Part shown: piece by piece, positions 6,935-8,066 of the stretch
Numbering within the stretch: the first letter of the stretch is position 1
Layout of the letters: each line of letters opens with the position of its first letter
NCBI GenBank assembly: GCA_020741375.1
Contig: DYZF01000063.1
Span: forward strand, 1-8,066
Reading direction: 5' to 3'
Length of the DNA: 8,066 bases
From: Tessaracoccus flavescens
GTDB taxonomy: Bacteria > Actinomycetota > Actinomycetes > Propionibacteriales > Propionibacteriaceae
Made by a program: the position numbers and the translations under genes
Notes under the pieces: generated by a model
The model's input: the letters and a program-made list of their open reading frames with translations, nothing else
What the model was told of the DNA's origin: nothing
The model's database searches: none

Positions 6935-8066
6935 GATTCGATCGGCTTCGTCAGGTCGTCGAACGCGGCACGGGCCGCACCGCGCAGGGATTCAGCGGCC
7001 CCCTGGAGCCGTTCGGTGGCGGCCGGATCTGTTGCCAGCGACGACAGAAGGAGCTCGAAGCGGGCCAATTCCGCGGCCAGCACGCCCTCGACGCGCGATT
7101 CCAACTCCGCCTTCGCCCGCTCAGCGAGTTTCCGAACGGCGCCCTCCCCGAAGACGGCCTCGAGGAGACGCTGCGCCAGCAGTGAGGTGCCGCCTGCGAT
7201 GCCGACCTCCGCGGCTGTGAGGCCGGCGGTCATGGAGAAGACGAAGACGATGAGCGCCGCGCCCAGGACGTTGGTGCCGAGCGCGAGGAACCGGGCCTTC
7301 ATGCGTTTGCCGCGACCCTCCTGCTCCACCAGAGCCAGCACATCGGACTGCCAGGCGCGGATGGCGGCCGCGGCTTCCTCGTAGAACTCGGGCGAGGGCT
7401 TCGCGAGATCGGGCTGCGCGGCGACGATCTCGCGCCCCCACTTGGTGCGCGACCAAGACACCGTCGTCTGCTCGGCGGCCCGCTCCCCTGCCTCCTGCAG
7501 GACGGTGGCGAGGCTGTCGGAGATGGCCACCTCCATGGCTTCCACCTTGGGCTCCCCGCGGAACCAGCCGGTGATGCGGTCGCGGACGGCGCTGATTCGC
7601 TCTTCGATGGACCGCATGAACTCGCCTGTGCCCACCAAGTCCTGCCAGCGCGAGAGAATCTCGCCGCGAAGCATGGTGCCGTCACCGGCGGCCTCATTCA
7701 CATCGGCCGCGGCCTGGCGGTAGGCGAGAACCGCTTGGCCTCGCAGTTCGTCGAGCGCCTCGTCCTGACGGGCGATCCCATCGGTCAGTTCGGTGAGCTG
7801 CCCGTCGAGCGAACGGACCGAGCCCGCCAACGTCTGCACTGCCACTTGGGACCGAGCCTCAGACTCAGACGCCAAGCCGGCCAGCCACTGCCGGATGCCA
7901 GCGACGTCGTCGAGCGGCATCATCCCGTTGTCGGGGAGTGTGCGCTCCGGGACGGCGAACAGCCTGGCCCGTTCGAGGCCCCGCTCGGCGAGCATCTGGG
8001 CGAGGTGCCCCGCGACGTCGTTGATGGCGCCCGGTGGGCAGCGGTTGACGATCACGCTCACGACGG
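6931..8066 (-). CDS. Dynamin-family GTPase-like membrane protein, C-terminal part (5' end outside the window)
   Basis: The frame is open past the window edge, so the N-terminus, including any P-loop, is missing; about 378 residues remain. The GTG at 8059-8061 should not be taken as the start: it sits inside a hydrophobic strand (VVSVIVNRCPPGA) typical of the middle of a G domain, where the G4 motif would be expected. Numbering from that GTG, LFAVPE (34-39) resembles the last G-domain strand. A long helical region (about 60-250) includes DGTMLRGEILSRWQDLVGTGEF (127-148), a block I associate with actinobacterial dynamin-family proteins. A hydrophobic hairpin at about 258-279 and 282-301 probably inserts in the membrane, followed by a coiled, charged C-terminal helix bundle. 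The last four bases, ATGA, overlap the start of the second GTPase. At G4 the sequence is NRCP, not NKxD, so guanine recognition may be altered. Alternative names in databases could be dynamin family protein or ABC transporter (misannotation). Confidence 0.82.
   Translation of the reverse strand, partial: VVSVIVNRCPPGAINDVAGHLAQMLAERGLERARLFAVPERTLPDNGMMPLDDVAGIRQWLAGLASESEARSQVAVQTLAGSVRSLDGQLTELTDGIARQDEALDELRGQAVLAYRQAAADVNEAAGDGTMLRGEILSRWQDLVGTGEFMRSIEERISAVRDRITGWFRGEPKVEAMEVAISDSLATVLQEAGERAAEQTTVSWSRTKWGREIVAAQPDLAKPSPEFYEEAAAAIRAWQSDVLALVEQEGRGKRMKARFLALGTNVLGAALIVFVFSMTAGLTAAEVGIAGGTSLLAQRLLEAVFGEGAVRKLAERAKAELESRVEGVLAAELARFELLLSSLATDPAATERLQGAAESLRGAARAAFDDLTKPIES

Noticed and set aside
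5270..7384. Long plus-strand open frames (281 and 356 codons) opposite the GTPase genes
   Set aside because: They are shadows of the GTPase coding regions: the minus strand carries clear G motifs and membrane helices, while the plus-strand products show repetitive Gly/Ala/Arg composition and no family features.
8059..8061. GTG as the start of the first dynamin-like protein
   Set aside because: It lies within a hydrophobic strand of the G domain and the frame continues upstream to the window edge, so the gene is simply cut by the window.

Overview
The window is a compact, gene-dense stretch of high-GC DNA, almost entirely coding. Gene content points to an actinobacterium: a short SigE-family ECF sigma factor, an EttA starting at GTG, a tandem pair of dynamin-like GTPases of the actinobacterial type, and an LssY_C-domain membrane protein. 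Propionibacteriaceae or a nearby group is possible but is only an impression; no rRNA or other marker is present. I see no tRNA, rRNA, CRISPR array, insertion sequence or integrase, so this looks like ordinary chromosome.

Layout. (1) Positions 1-249 (+) hold the C-terminal end of a large Fe-S/FAD oxidase of the YdiJ/glycolate-oxidase type. (2) Positions 323-1664 (+) are a two-gene operon: an ECF sigma factor and a single-pass membrane protein whose start overlaps the sigma stop by 8 nt. The 73-bp gap before it carries an ECF-type promoter motif that suggests autoregulation. (3) Positions 1665-3881 (-) are ettA followed by a four-helix membrane protein 3 nt later. This pair converges on the sigma operon with no spacer: the two stop codons abut inside a 12-bp perfect palindrome. 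(4) A 109-bp divergent intergenic region (3882-3990) leads to a membrane protein with an LssY C-terminal-like domain (3991-5328, +). (5) Positions 5342-8066 (-) hold two GTPase-type membrane proteins overlapping by ATGA. The upstream one is cut by the window end.

How the genes relate. The sigma factor and membrane protein form a likely envelope-sensing unit, although the partner lacks the usual zinc anti-sigma motif. EttA acts on the ribosome, and its small membrane partner is of unknown function. The GTPase pair resembles bacterial dynamin-like pairs that remodel membranes, and the LssY_C protein next to it is also membrane-embedded, but a functional link is inference. No clearly new system is evident. 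The items most worth checking are the zinc-motif-free sigma partner, the palindromic stop-stop junction, the six-helix LssY_C architecture and the GTPase pair with an apparently degenerate first member.
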